Shown here: piece after piece, positions 25,900 through 39,305 of the stretch
Position numbering within the stretch: the stretch's first letter is position 1
Layout of the letters: every line of letters starts with the position of its first letter
Origin: Limanda limanda
Taxonomy: Eukaryota; Chordata; Actinopteri; Pleuronectiformes; Pleuronectidae
Length of the DNA: 64,000 nt
Assembly: GCF_963576545.1 (NCBI RefSeq)
Contig: NC_083651.1
Location: 20,774,248-20,838,247 of the forward strand
Reading direction: 5' to 3'
Program-made: the position numbers and the translations under genes
Notes under the pieces: model-generated
The model's database searches: none
What the model saw: only the letters and a program-made list of their open reading frames with translations
What the model was told of the DNA's origin: nothing

Positions 25900-26082
25900 G
25901 TCCGGGACGTCCCGGTGAGGGCTCCTTGGAGGTGCCGCTGTTAGCTCCGGGGACATCCCGGTGAGGGCTCCTTGGAGGTGCCGCTGTTAGCTCCGGGGAC
26001 GTCCCGGTGAGGGCTCCTTGGAGGTGCCGCTGTTAGCTCCGGGGACGTCCCGGTGAGGGATCCTCGGAGGTGCCGCTGTTAG
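25900..26082. repeat. 46-bp minisatellite, four copies
   Basis: Tandem copies at 25900-25944 (45 bp), 25945-25990, 25991-26036 and 26037-26082. The unit begins CTCCGGGGACGTCCCGGTGA and ends GGTGCCGCTGTTAG. Copies 2 and 3 differ at a single position (GACATCCC versus GACGTCCC); copy 4 has two changes (GGATCCTCGG). High identity between copies suggests recent expansion or conversion. It lies within the CpG-rich core of the TTAA-ended element. Confidence 0.95.
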
Positions 26083-26530
26083 CTCTCGGAGTCTAGCTTG
26101 TGTGTGTGTATGTTTGTGGCGTCCCGGGCATGCAGCACGTTTACATAGAAAACAATGCACTCGGAGGCTAACCCGACTCGTAGCTTCTGTGTGTGTCTGT
26201 CTTTGTTAGAAACTAGCATTGGAACGTGTTCAAGGAACCCCCCCCCGGTCTCCGGTTGCATTGTACCGGTGCCGGTGGGCTCGCTCAGCGCCCGGGTGGC
26301 GAAGCGGAGGAGGAGGAGGAGGGGGGGAGAGAGCTGTGCATTATAACTTTTGTGGCTCTTGCAGATTTGCTCCACGCAGCCCGAGCTGCACAAACCGGTG
26401 CCGGTCACCAGCAGCTCGCTGCCGCCTCCGTCGCTCGCTTTAAAATAGACTCATACCCGGGGTTTTAGGTGCATTTCGCCGCAGAAGTTGCAGCAGTGTT
26501 AGCTTCCAAAGCTAGCCCCCACATCCCTTT

Positions 26531-26621
26531 GTCTGTGTGTGTGTGTGTGTGTCTGTGTCTATCTGTGTGTGTGCGTGTGTCTGTGTGTGCGTGTGTCTGT
26601 GTGTGTGTGTGTGTGTGTGTG
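26531..26621. repeat. compound TG microsatellite
   Basis: Imperfect TG repeat with CTGT and GCGT interruptions, inside the TTAA-ended element. G-rich tracts follow at 26859-26876 and a G14 run at 26884-26897. Confidence 0.9.
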
Positions 26622-27239
26622 CGAGCCCTCAGATACAATTATATACTGTATACACACATATCTAATGCATGTATTTAAATAAATGTACATCCTTATCAGA
26701 GGGTGTAGTAGTTTTAAAATTGAAGCTTCAATGAAGAAACACAACAAACAAATACAGAAATATGTGCAGGACAGTGACTTAAAATTATTTTAACAACCTT
26801 ACATATGCTAAGGAGAGATTTAAGACGTGAAAGTGGATGTGTGTGTGTGTGATTGACAGGGGGGGGGGCGGGGCGGTGAGAGAGGGGGGGGGGGGGGACT
26901 CAAAAGAGGTCAATCTGAAGAGGGCTGTTTTAGACAGGGTAAAAAGGCTGTTGTTTTAAATGATCCTTGTGGTGTTTTGACCAAAAATGTTACAGACATT
27001 TCATTAAGACCCCAAGGAACCATATCAACTGTGGTAAAATGGGCATACGATGGGACCTTTAATACTGTAAAGAATAGAAAATAACTCAAGGAATTCTGTG
27101 TTAAACTCTGTGCCGACACTCTTGGCGTGAGTGAGAAAGCAACAAATCACATGATCACAACAGCATTCATGGAAAAAGATACAATAATTATTCTATTTAT
27201 TTAACTGAATTAATGCTTTGATATCGGTAATATAAAATT

Positions 27240-27452
27240 GTATGATCATTATTTTCATGTATTTTAACTTTTGATATTTGTAATTTAACGTATGTTTTAA
27301 ATGTTTGGTACTGGTATCGTAATGTATGTTTTAAATGTTTGATATCTGTATGTATGTCTTAAATGTGGACCCCACTAAAATTATCTCTGTCTTAGGGTAG
27401 AGCTAATGGGGATCCTTCTAAATAAACAAATAATAAATAAATAAATAAACAA
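27240..27452 (+). mobile_element. 5'-truncated LINE-type 3' tail
   Basis: The sequence TAAATGTGGACCCC, then AGCTAATGGGGATCC, then an AAATAAAC/AAAT-rich tail (27411-27452) matches the 3' end of a class of fish LINE retrotransposons, recognised from memory. Two copies of a GTATGTTTTAAATGTTTG-type motif about 34 bp apart (27290-27307 and 27324-27341) precede it. No reverse transcriptase remains, as expected for a 5'-truncated insertion. The left limit is uncertain and no target-site duplication was found. Confidence 0.55.
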
Positions 27453-30314
27453 ATGCTCTTGTTTTATTTTGTTTCGCTTTTGGCCGAATCAGAGTTGCAG
27501 CTGATCCGAGGCCTGGACTGAACACTTGGATGTAAAGATAAATTCCAACTTCTCAGTAGGAACTTACCATCTTTTGAATATGTACATACAAAATGTGGAC
27601 AAATATATTCATAACTGCTAAGTCTCATGAAACATTTATCACAGAGATAAGGCGGTAATGATTCTCGCGTCTGATCGCTCGGGGAAAATATATAGCTCCT
27701 AATTACTACACCATCAAGCATATTGGGCCTCCCGATATATCATGCATAATGTGGGCTTGGATCAAAATCAGAGGGAAGTTTGTGCTTTATGTTGCTCTTC
27801 CTCTGTTGTTGGCCGCCAGGTAGATTTTTTCAAACAGACGCTCTGTGCAGGAAGAAACAAACCGTCTTTGTAGCTGATAATTTCGTCGTATATTTTTCTG
27901 ATGAATCGGCAACAAAGCAAACATTCTGAAAATTTCAGCAGCAGCAGCCATCGAAAAACATTCTTGGTCACATGTAGACCTATCATGAGTTTTCACCGTC
28001 TTAATGAATTATTAAAGTTCAATCAGACCATAGTACGGTAAATTAATTCTGACATGAGTTGAGTTGTTGTTATTAATGGGTTCATTTGTATGTTTAGCAG
28101 TTGTTGCCTGTCTCATCTTGCATCCTGTTTTACATGAGTAAATGGAAAAACACAAACGTTTTAGGTTTTTATATTTCAGCAGTTGATATGAAGATCTCTG
28201 TATATTTGTACCAATCTGACAAAGTTTCTTAAAGAACAAGATGTTATTTCAGCAGGTCTGTAACGTAATAGAATGTCCTTTTAAAATGTATTATGAGTAG
28301 AAGTCCTTTTCTAGTGTATCTTCTCCAAACCCTCTTCATCACAGAAAAAAATCATCAACAACAACAAGTGTGATCTATGAAAGAGCTGGAAAAGGAGTGA
28401 ATGGAATAAAACTCTACTTTAAAGCGAGTTGTCATCAAGACTAGAAAACTTTTCAAAGACCATTACAATATACGTGTGTGTGTGTTTAAACTGAAACCAA
28501 CTTCATTGTTGCCAGTTTTTTGGTTTACTTTCATTTATTAATCATATTCATGTATTTGTAATCCCTCTTTTTATACTCGTATACCGTCCCCTCACCGTAT
28601 TAACTTACTTTAAAGGAAATTCTCCGATTTGAACCCAGAGAACTGCTAACCAGCTGCAGTGGCGAGTCTGGTTCCCTTCAGAGCAGCTCGGGCTTGACAC
28701 TGGCCTGAGGGAGTAACAGTGTAGCAGTTGCAGTGATGTCGTTATACACAAGCGTTAAATTAGAAGCATAATGTGGTATTTTAATTAAATTCAGAGTATA
28801 AAAGATGGATATCCCAAACAACATTATGCAGTTTATGTGAGACTGTCCTCCTGTAAAAAACGAGCCCATGTGCTGTCTGTGCGAGCAGCTTCTTTATGGC
28901 TCGTAGTTATACTTTATCATCAGGAGACCTCTCGCTGCCGAGGTAATTATGATGGAAGCAAAAAAGGAAGTCAGGAGAAGTGGTACAGAGAGCAGCAAAG
29001 TCTACGGTAGGACGAGGGAGGGGTTGAAAAGAAACTCCCACACAGAGCGCCACTCTTTATTTCCTCCGTGAAACCAGGAGTCGACATTGTTTCTTCTCTA
29101 CATGACAGATCCACAACCTTAAGTGTTTGGTTATTATTCTAAGCGTGATGGAGAAGGTGCGGTTCGCCAGCTGCTGGTTTGCTCTCATGAGTTGCATGCA
29201 ACAGCAGGGACCAGCAAACCTACAGTATATGAAGTTATTTAAGTAGGAGGACTTCTTGGTCTCTTTGCACGTTCACACAAACTGCCGGCAGAGATCAGGG
29301 GATTGAGGGAGAGGAGGCAGACTGAGGAGGAAGAATTGAGACAGAAATGAGACACGTCTTTTGTTTAGTTGCCGTTAACTAAGTTTACTATAACTATCCA
29401 CAGGATCATTAGAAAGACAAGTCATTTGAGTATCTGTTTATGAAAGTGTGGTGAAGTTGAGGCTCTTAAACTACTTGGTTAAGCTTAGGGTGCGTGGGTT
29501 AGTTGGTTAGTTATGGTGATGGTAGAGTTTGAGGGCACAGTCACGCATGCATGAAAGTGCGAGTGAGGAAGCGAATAAAACATTTGACTTTGTGTGGAGC
29601 TCAACTTTGGTGAACTTCACTCAGTTGCGTTGGATATTTTGTGGAACTTTTCCTTCCAGACTGTTATTAAAATGTTTGCTTGAGCCAATGTGATAATACG
29701 GCAGGAAATTTGATGTAAAATTCACTGTGAGCGGTTGTATTGGTTAAGGTTCCAACACAAGACAGAAAAGAAAAATGGAAGGATTCAAATATCTCTGGGT
29801 TGAAAAGAGGTGGCAACAACGATGTTAACTTGGAAAGAGAACAAGATCCGAAAGCTTTTGGTGATGAGGGTCGACGCCACAACAGTATTTGTTCGGCATG
29901 TCTCCTGAAAGCTCCACCCAGGCGCCACCGCTCGCCCGAGTGTTTTTGAAAGTTTCCCATTGTTTTGTTGTGTCTGCAGAGTTTGTGCCGAGATTTTCTT
30001 TTGTTCATGTGACAGAAAATTAACTTTGTGCTTCTTGTAAGAACTGCTACCCACTCCCAGAACTCCAGAGTCAACACCTTTTAATTTAAAGTCAAGCAAA
30101 ACGCAGAAAATTCATAAAATTGTAACAACATCCTCTTCTTTTTTACTGAGTCATACGGAGGCCAGTCTGGAAGCGTATGAAAGAGAGTTTACATCACATG
30201 GACTGTGCAATCTGCTCCTGATAAAGCGGATTATCCAGCTTTCAATTAATACCAGAGTTGAACTCCAAACCACTGCAGCCTAATTCCTTCCTCTAAACAG
30301 GACCAGGCACTGGA

Positions 30315-30349
30315 TGTGTGTGTATGTGTATGTGTGTGCGTGTGTGTGC
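30315..30349. repeat. imperfect TG microsatellite
   Basis: TG run with TATG and GCG interruptions. Confidence 0.85.
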
Positions 30350-30516
30350 TTAAATATGAGCATGAGTGTGTGTTTCTGCCCAAGGGTTCATTCCAAGTCT
30401 TTCTTTCACTGCCATGAGGGGATTCTGTCGCCACGGTATAAAAGTCATAATATCCTAAAAGTAGACCCACACAGTCTGCACAGTAATCGGGACACGCATA
30501 TACACACAGAGACTCC

Positions 30517-30549
<33 letters not shown>

Positions 30550-30557
30550 ACACACAC
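30517..30557. repeat. CA microsatellite
   Basis: CA repeat with one CATA interruption near 30543-30546. It lies inside a spurious 179-codon plus frame. Confidence 0.95.
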
Positions 30558-31574
30558 TCTCAAAGGATAGGTTAATCATCACTCGTCTCCAGGAAGCTCC
30601 CACAGCAGAGGTTACATTGCAATCATTGTCTGTTGAAAAGGGAGTGGGAGTGTGGTTCACTGATGAATCCCATGATCTCAGTAGCATTCAGATCCATGAG
30701 ATGTGTCACAGCCGTCTCATCTCACAAACGCAAACACTGAGAGACACCGGGCTGAAGTGGAGAGGACGTGATAAATGGCTTTTGAATGAGAACATCATTC
30801 CAACGCATTCACAAGATCTGACTCGAATTAATGGAAATGAAGTGAGCATTTGAATGAGGACAGGAAGCTTTTGATCGTTCAGAGGAAGATTTGAACTTTA
30901 ACAGAGCACTTACGCTACAATATGAAGTGTTTCCTGTTTATGTTTGTACTGTACATATTTTTTTATGGTGAGTTTTCCTGTCTTCATGTGGTCTTTCAGT
31001 TTGAGAGCAAAATTGAAATGCTCAAACTCAAACCACTGCTCTTGCACTCAAATAGCTCCTGCGTGTTACATTATCTGCACTCCAGCTTTAGAGCTTTCCC
31101 TTCGCACTCACACTGCTTCTCCTATGTATGTCTTTGTATACACATAGTTGTTGTGATGACATAGGCAGGGATTTGGAGGTAGAGCTTAAACCATTGTTTC
31201 ATGCAGTGTCAAATTGTTCTGCTAAACAATGTATTTATTGTTACTTTATTATTATTTCTTTTTGTATATGACTGAACTATCGTTTTTGCCACAATATGAT
31301 AATTTCAACCGTCTGGTACAATACTTTTTCCCATTAGGCAACACTGGTCCACATGCTCTGTATGTTACTATGTGTTTCAGTCACCGCACAACAGCCAATG
31401 TTCACCTTCTCCTTCCACACTAACTGTAGTCATTTAATGGTGTTTGTGTGATGAAGAGATGATCTAACTAATATGCACCTCATCTGTAAACACGTTGCTG
31501 AAGTAGCAGAGAAGAATGATGTTCACTGAAGGACTCGTTCTGGGTCTGATGTCCTCTGTCCAGGAGAAAGTAAA

Positions 31575-31602
31575 GTGTGTGTGTGTGTGTGTGTGTGTGT
31601 GT
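31575..31602. repeat. pure (GT)14 microsatellite
   Basis: Fourteen uninterrupted GT units. Confidence 0.95.
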
Positions 31603-34600
31603 CGTTCGACCCTCTGGCCTGAGTGATTTGTCCTCTCGCCTCACATGAGGGAATCGAGTGCTGGATTACAGGCCTGTGCAGACCCAGTGTTAATGTTTAA
31701 TGCGTGCCTAAGGGCTGAGCATGCTTATTACAGACCGGTCAAAGCAACTGTTGCATTTCTGAAAGTCTGAGCTGTTTATACTGTGCTTCATAATCTAAGC
31801 TGCATAACTATAACACGCCGTGGCGGCTGATGCGGCTGGCGGGATGTCTGCCGCTCTAATGTGCGAAGAGTCGGCCTGCTGGAGTTTCTTACGGGATTTG
31901 CGGATCCGTTTAAAGTTGCAGTTGTGTACGTGCAGTTGTGCTGCTGCGGTTGTTGTGTATGGGAAAAGAGGAGCTTGCTGGTGGTTACGCACAAATACAC
32001 AAGCATTCCATACTGAATAACGAGATTAGTAATGAGAAAAATGATAATAGTTTGACATAGAAAGAGGAAAATACATTGTTGCTCACTTGAAGAATATGCA
32101 TTAATGAAAAAATTGAATAGATAGGAAATGCATAAACTTCGAAAGGCTGAGCAGTGAGATAAAATGATCAATGCATGGATTTTCACACTCATCTCATGTT
32201 TCAGGGGTTCGGAGTTAGATTTTTGTGTGAGTATACAATAGTGTAAGATTTGATTCAGAATCAATCTTAGTCATCCCACAAATATATTTTTTAACGTGTG
32301 GGCTACGTTTTACAGCACCAAATTATGTGTATAGCTAGATGTTAAGTTGATTATCTGCATTGAGAAAAAGTCACATCAACTTCTTCTGTACTTAGAAAAA
32401 GTTAAAGAATACAGAGGATTATATGGCATTTCCATTTTTTTTTCTTTTTACGATTTCCACTGCTTTTATTATGCATTCAGTATAGTTGCATTTAAGAGAA
32501 AGAGAAGTTGGGAAATCGGCTAAATAATCAATTTAAGTAGCATTTGAGTTTTCTCTGTATTTACCTATTATTTTAGTGTGAGTTCCCAGCAGGCTTCTAA
32601 GAGGTGGTTTCTAATTCAAAACAAATGGCAAACAAAAAACCTTAGAATATCATAAAAAACTGTCCTGTGACTTCAGAACACACTTTTTGGGAGACAAAAC
32701 AAGGAAGGGATAAGACTGTATAAAGCCTTTTAAGTCTAAGTCAGTACATGTTAGTTATTAAATGATCGATGACCTTTCATTGTTTGCAACATTTCAGTGT
32801 CATTCTCTGTAAATACTGTAAAACACATTTTGTTTTTAAGTGGTGCATGAGTTTCCCCATCGTATGAAAAGAGCAAAGCATCAATGGAACAAAATTGATG
32901 ATGTTTGTTTTTAGTGAAGCCGTAAACATGAAGAAAGCTGGGAACATGTCACGCACCCAGCTGTTTGTTTAGTGTGAGCTGTCATTGGCTGATTTCACGT
33001 TGTTTCTAAACATGTCAGAAATGGCTCAGGTTTGTTATGGGGCAAATCCCTTTTACCCCGGCTGAATTAATGACTGCCACATGATTAATAGAGGCAATAC
33101 ATGGCGGACCACCATGAGGAGGCTGAAGAAGGGGATATGAACCATATTAAGAACTTCTCATGGTCTTTATCAACCATTTTTGTTGACAATGAAATTACCC
33201 AGGTTAAATATTTTGCCAGAAGTAGATGGGAAGATCCATGATTTATAGATTTACTGTAAACTAAATTTTTTAAGGCTTTGTGGGATAATTCAAACTCAAC
33301 TGGTCCGCTGTTTATTATTATGACCATAGCTTCAAAATTGAGTTTATGGAATATTAACCGAGGAGGGTTTTCCCAATATTTAATTGTTGTAAACATGCAG
33401 TATGTTTATCTGAAATGCACTTTGTCAAAAAGAAACACATGGAGCTGTACAGGTAAACAATAATGAGCTTATTGAGTGTTACAGGCAAATACTGCAAGAA
33501 TCCCAATATTCACATCCATGTTTCCAAGGTAACCTAGTAACTATGTATCCCATTGAGTGGATTAGCCAACACTATCACTGCAGTCTGTATCATAGGTATT
33601 CATAAATATGCCGCTTCTTTTGTCCTCCTTCCATCAGCCAATTCAACATAGCCTGAGTGAACATGTGAGTGTGTGAGATTCACGAGGTTCTGTGCTTTAC
33701 ATCCACAAATCGAATGGCAGATGGATGATGCTAATTGGCTCTTTGAGAGTCTAAGAGGAGCAAAGTGATGGAGCGGTCACACGGTTCCGTCGGCACACAT
33801 TGTGTTTAATCCCCTCTGCCAAACGAACAAACACACAAACACTCACACATGGTTTAAAACGGCACTGCGATGATGTCGGGATGCAGAATGTCAAGCTAAT
33901 CCACAAGGAGTGGGTTTTATCTAAATCCACATATCCCTGTTCTCGTGTGTATTAGCGTCCACAGGGTTTGTTTGTGTAAAAGTCCAACCTTACATAAAAC
34001 TTTGTTGTAGAAACAACTATGGCACATACCCATGTCTCCCTGCACTTTTTATATTTCAGGGCACTGGTACATTGTATATACTGCATGGGTGGTTTCCATT
34101 TGAATATGTTTGTTAAAGTAAAATACATAGTCATATTTGTATAACGTCTATTATTTGTGTTATTAATTAAACACTGAACAAAAACCTGCAACATGTTAAA
34201 AAGTAAAACAATGCCAAAATGTGGAGCTTTCCAACCACTCCACTGTCTTTAATAAATCCCTCGTTTACACCGAATACACAAACATAATCTCTCATAATAT
34301 TCAGATTAATCTTTCTGCACCAAACTATAAACAGAGAGAACATTTTCCGAGTTATGAACATTGCCTCCAAGATATTCCAATTCCTTTTTGCAGCCCTTTC
34401 TATTAGAACAACATGTTTTTTTTAATCTTTCCAAACAAACAACTGTCTGAGGAAAATAAATGGACGCCAAGCGAATATACCTCCTTACCTGAGAAGAGCC
34501 TGAAAATGTTCCACCTCCAGTGGTGCTGCTTTGTAGTTGACCTTGACCTCTGACCTTTCTGTAAAAGCGGGTAAGAACATAATAATTACTCTAAAGGGAC

Positions 34601-36489
34601 CAGTAAAGTGTCATGTTAAAATTATGGTCTCCTTTCTTTTGTTTTTCTCGTTTTTCAACCTCAGTCTGCAGAAGTTTCACCAACATTCAGAAACTATCAA
34701 TGAGCTGAAAGATATAAATATAGATATAATCCCAATTTGCATCCTGCAGCTTTAGTCCAAATCTTTAAGTTTAAAAATGTAGTTGTCTGCCACAGAAACA
34801 CATACTTTTCGAATACTAATCCTGAGAAATACAGATCAATTCAATACCATTAGAGTTGAGGATGTGGTCCTCGTATCAACTAACTGAACCAGACGCTGTT
34901 CTCCTCCCACCTCCTGCCTGTCTAAGATGATGGTTCAGCAAACAGAGATGTGATTCCATTGCAATATACCGCTCCGATTTCTACATGTCTCCCACATGCC
35001 CCTCTGGCATCTCCAGATCCACAACACCCCATCCCTAAATCACTTCTAACCCCACAGTACATAGGCCTGTAGCTTGTGGGATAGTGAAGCGCTGTGAGCC
35101 CCTGCTGACCTCTCTGGAACTCCACTGTCCCCTTGTATCGGTAAATCAGGCCCCAGACGATTTCCCAAGGCTGCTTTGACTCTGAAGGTCAGGGACAGGG
35201 AGGATGTGACCTGCGGGGTCAGAGGCCAGAGGGAAAGTGGTTAAAAGCCCCTGAGTCCCACTGAGGGAGAGAGTGGGAGAACGTTGAAGACAGCAGGGAA
35301 AGAGTGATGGGGTCTGATATGCAAAAGCAAGAACAAGCCAGAAAGGCTAGGGTTGAGTGTTTGATGGATTGAGGAATGATCTTGTGAAAACAGCATCCTA
35401 CTGTGGGTTGGTATGCAGGGAAGGAAACACAAACACACACATACCGACCCCAATACAGCCCCCAGCCAGCAAATTGGGAATAAAGCCAAGATTAATAGTA
35501 TTATTTCAGATTATGGCCTGAACTGAGCCCAACAAGAATACAGTGTCCTCATTTGCAACTCGTTTTAAAGTAGCCATTTCAAATTGGTTTAACAAGTTCA
35601 CATCGCATTTCTCAGATATCGCCCAAATCTTAATGCCTATTCCGATTAGGTTTTCATGTACAGATGACTCGGCTGCTGCACACACTTGGTGTTATTTAAG
35701 TTAAGCTACTTAACTGAACCTTTCATACCCTGCGATTGAATCTCTCCCGCTGCCAGGAGTGAACCGTTTATCAGAATATTCCTTCCCAGACATGTCCCCT
35801 CCACTGATAGAACACTCGGCAGGAACAATGGAAAGTACGAAAAGTTTTAGGCGTGACCAAGCCACTTTCTGTTTGATGGACATTAATGCAAAAAGTACAA
35901 CTTTAAGACTGTGGCGGCAGACTTTGACATCCAAATCCGCCTTTTTAATACAGCATTATGAAAAGTGACAGGATTCCATGCTGCATCTGCTGTACGGTTT
36001 ATCCAGAGGCGTTGGGTTTATAAGATCATCTTTAGGTCATTTTTGGAAGGTTTTGAACAAAACCATTTATGCATACAGTTTTATTTGCTTGAAAACCTTC
36101 TTCCACTTGTTACATTTGTGTTTTTGTCTCAATGAGTTTCAGATACACAAGGTAAATTGTATGTAATGAGGTAATATGCAACCAACATAGGGAGAGCAAT
36201 GTTGGTCATCACTAAAAAATCTCAAGAAACTTTGTACACATACATTTTTATTGCAGATAACGTATCCTTATAACTATTACAAAATCTTTTACTATTACAA
36301 ATACCACTTTGACAATGATGCTTGATTGCTGATTAAAGAAATAAAATATCTCAAAGAGAATTTGTGTCAGTTGCTCAAACCACTGCGTTGCATAACAGAT
36401 GGGATGGACACATTAGATGATGAAAGTGAAGTTAAACAATGTAATTGGATAACCTTGGTTGTATGAAAGCAACACCTAATGAAAATGTA

Positions 36490-36556
36490 ACACATGCACG
36501 CACACGCACACACACACAGACACACACGCAAATACAGACACGCACCCACACACACA
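36490..36556. repeat. imperfect CA microsatellite
   Basis: CA repeat broken by ATGCACG, CGCA, GACA and AATA units. Confidence 0.85.
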
Positions 36557-38036
36557 GCTCATATGGAAGCCACTTCTGGCCCGGGAGTGAAGTGAAAATG
36601 GAATTTTCTTCTCATCTGAAGCTTCATTCAAGGTTAGCCAAGTGAGAAGAGCTAATACCACACGATGTGTCACAGCACAGTCTCACACTTCTGTGTCTCT
36701 CAGAAAGGTGGAATATTGACTCCTCCGCCTCTCTTTGTTTTGCTGGATAGTTTTCTACACTGAGGGATCACTATTGTTTCAGGTATTAAGAATCCTGTTT
36801 GTGGGAGCTGGGTTGGTGTAATTTGTTAATCAAATTCCACAGTGGATATACACATAGCCTATAGGCTCAGAGTTTTCATAATCACAGAATGTGATCAAGT
36901 GTAAAACTCAGGTAAACATGCGAAAAAGCAATTTATGAATCATATTTTCTGAGCTGCAACTCATCACTCAAAGCCATCCGAGATCTGGGAGTGTTGTAGC
37001 ATCAGCAACTCCCGTAACTACATTTTGCCAGACTGTCTGAGTTGTTGAATTTCACTTGTCATTCTCAAGAATTTTGCAACACCACACAAAGGCACACTTA
37101 AATTGTGGCAGTTGGCGTATTATCAGGAAACACAACATTTCAGAGCATCCTTCTGAAAAGTTGAGCAACCCCAGAACAGCAGCAAAATAACATCTCTGGC
37201 TAACAACACAACAAATATACTGTGAATCTATGCGGCCACAATTTATATCAAGATTCAGAGACTATTTCTGGCTTCTCTCATTTGTTCAGCTGAGGTGTTT
37301 TTAATTGACGAACAAGGAGCAGCAACACAGAGAAAGGTCATGAACTTCCATTGATTCAAATATATAAAATGTGAGAATAACATGATACTGTTTTTGAACC
37401 AAGGAAAATAAATCCCTTGCCTGTGTAAAGGAAATTACATCAGAGATAGAGATTAGTGTAATGAATGATTTGCTGAAGGGGTTTTATTCGATAGTTGGGT
37501 AAGGTTTACAAAAATGCTCCAGTTCATTAGGTGTAGTCAATGCTGGCCGTTAACTTAAAGCAATTACATATATATATATTCTGAAAATAATGCTTTGAAT
37601 GTGAGTAAAACTCAACCTGAGCTACATCAGATATGGCTATAAAAATATACGTTTTACAACCTTGTCTCAAGGCCTTTTACTATATTTTGATATTTTTATT
37701 AGTGCTCTTTTTAAAAATATTTATTGATTGATAAGGTAAAATAAAAAGCTCTGTTTTCAGGTGTGAATATTTCCCATGCCTATGGTTTTTTTCCTCTTCA
37801 TTTCCTCTCATTCACTGTGGCAGCAATATTTCCAGACAGGCAGCTCAAATGAGTGATTCTATCGATAGACAGGTTCCCTCATCAGCACATTTACAGTGGG
37901 GTTCCTATGGTGTTGGTTTGTGTGTGTGTTTGTGCGTGTACAACAGATGGGCCGCTGTGGGGAGCAAGATGTGTATGTGCCCATCTCCTGTCACCCCCCC
38001 AGGTCCCATAAAGCATGTAGAACAAACTGTCTAATT

Positions 38037-38071
38037 ACACACACACACACACACACATGCACACACACACA
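38037..38071. repeat. CA microsatellite
   Basis: CA repeat with one ATGC interruption near 38057-38060. Confidence 0.9.
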
Positions 38072-38244
38072 GAGTTTTGCTGCTTCATGTGTCAACTCCA
38101 TGAAGTCTTATGAATACTTCACACTCACTTTTTTTTCAAAGAGATCCATAAATGATTCCATTGGAAGTCGGTGAATAAATTGAAACAAAATGCTTCTCTA
38201 GAAAAAGACTCGCTGTTATCCTGGATAAAAGCCGTTGTCTTGTC

Positions 38245-38360
38245 TTGGCCAATTTTCAGGAAAATCTATTCAGCACTTTTTGCGTAATCCTGCTGACAAA
38301 CAAACAAACAACCAAACAAATTGACTATATGGCAAAAACACAACCTCTTCACTGGAGGAA
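38245..38360. repeat. dispersed fish repeat fragment
   Basis: The string AGGAAAATCTATTCAGCACT, TTTTTGCGTAATCCTGCTGA, then (CAAA)n and AACACAACCTC resembles the end of a repeat that recurs across percomorph genomes, usually read as AAATCTGTTCAGTAGTTTTTGCGTAATCCTGCTGACAAACAAAC-like sequence in shorter or longer form. Recognition is from memory; no termini were found. Confidence 0.5.
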
Positions 38361-38912
38361 ACAATGGAAGTTACCAAAGCCATTGTGTCTGCTTCCTCTT
38401 TTGTTGTAACAAATGTTCTGCTAACCGAAATGATCCATCAGATCCACGGGGGGGGCTGATAGAAACTGTGTTTATTCAAGCACGATCAGGATTATTCAAA
38501 CATGTCTTGCCGAGACACCAAGGCCAGGCTGCTGACAAATAAGATAAGCTGGTCAACACTTGTCACTACTTAACTACATGTCACACAAGCGGCATTGCAT
38601 TTGTGTCTCTGCATCGGTGCTCGGCAGGTCTAGATAGATGTTACAGTGCATTGGTAAAATAATTCAATTTAATCTAATACAGTGGTATCAGAAAAGAAAA
38701 GTGAACATGAAGATTCATATAGTTTAAATGTAAACGTTTTTTAGATCTACAGTACAAGGTACAAGTCATTGAAAGATATGGTGTGTGTGTGTTTCAGTGT
38801 AGTTTTCTCTATTGGCCCTTTTGTTAAACCACAGTCATGCACCTCCAGTCGTCAGATAGAAAGTAATCTGTGTAGAGCTGGTGGCTACCTTTTTTATCCT
38901 CTAAAATATTTC

Positions 38913-38949
38913 TGTGTGTGGGTGCGTGTGTGTGTGTGTGTGTGTGTGG
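38913..38949. repeat. GT microsatellite
   Basis: GT repeat with GGTGC interruption near 38921. Confidence 0.9.
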
Positions 38950-39105
38950 GCTTGCACATGCAGGAGTGGATATGTGTGTGTTTTCCACATCCACAGTGTA
39001 AGGTTGAAATGAATGTCTTTGTCAGTGATGAATCTCCTGAATCTGTAAAAGACTGGTGTCCTTGAACTTCAGGGTCCATCATATGCCGCCGCGTAAGTCA
39101 GTAAA

Positions 39106-39305
39106 TGTGTGTGTGTGTGTTAGTGTGTGTGTTTGTGTGTGTGTGTGTGTGTGTGTATGTGTGTAGGTATTACTCATGTTGTGGGGACTTAAATCTGTTT
39201 ACATTGTCACATTGTTGAGACTTGTTTTAACGTATTGGTTCGGTTAAGGGAAATAGTAGATATAGTGGAGGTAACAGTAAGTCTCCTGGAAATGAATGTT
39301 TATCA
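39106..39305. repeat. GT microsatellite fused to a GTGGGGACTT-type repeat
   Basis: A compound GT repeat (39106-39165) runs into ATTACTCATGTTGTGGGGAC, then GTTTACATTGT, GGTTAAGGG and a run ending CTGGAAATGAATG. This arrangement, a GT tract beside a block rich in GTGGGGACTT and GGTTAGGG-like words, matches a widespread fish repeat whose microsatellite is part of the element. The block here is diverged and its right border is approximate. Confidence 0.5.

Larger units (their letters stand above)
25198..27062. mobile_element. non-autonomous DNA transposon with TTAA termini
   Basis: The left end TTAAAGGGCCCATCGTATG (25198-25216) and the right end CATACGATGGGACCTTTAA (27044-27062) are inverted repeats matching at 18 of 19 positions. 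TTAA is present at both borders, which fits a TTAA target-site duplication as made by piggyBac-like elements, though the TTAA could simply be part of the termini. The left 250 bp resembles a repeat that is frequent in percomorph fish. The core (about 25480-26430) is GC- and CpG-rich and holds a 46-bp minisatellite, a 23-bp palindrome at 25841-25863 and, further right, TG microsatellites and G tracts. No transposase frame is visible, so the element is probably non-autonomous. Confidence 0.75.
27453..38244. other. intergenic, no gene recognised
   Basis: No convincing exon. Minus frames at 29667-30077, 31788-32264 and 33085-33396 show no recognised domain. A 46-codon plus-strand ATG frame at 33101-33241 is open but unmatched. 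Sequence near 32250-32280, read on the minus strand, vaguely resembles the GTGGGACTAATAAAGG-type tail of fish retroposons. The region at 28640-29000 is moderately GC-rich and could be regulatory. Confidence 0.55.

Noticed and set aside
30314..30853. 179-codon plus-strand frame
   Set aside because: Built across two microsatellites (TG and CA) that encode repetitive Thr/His and Val/Cys; no family match.
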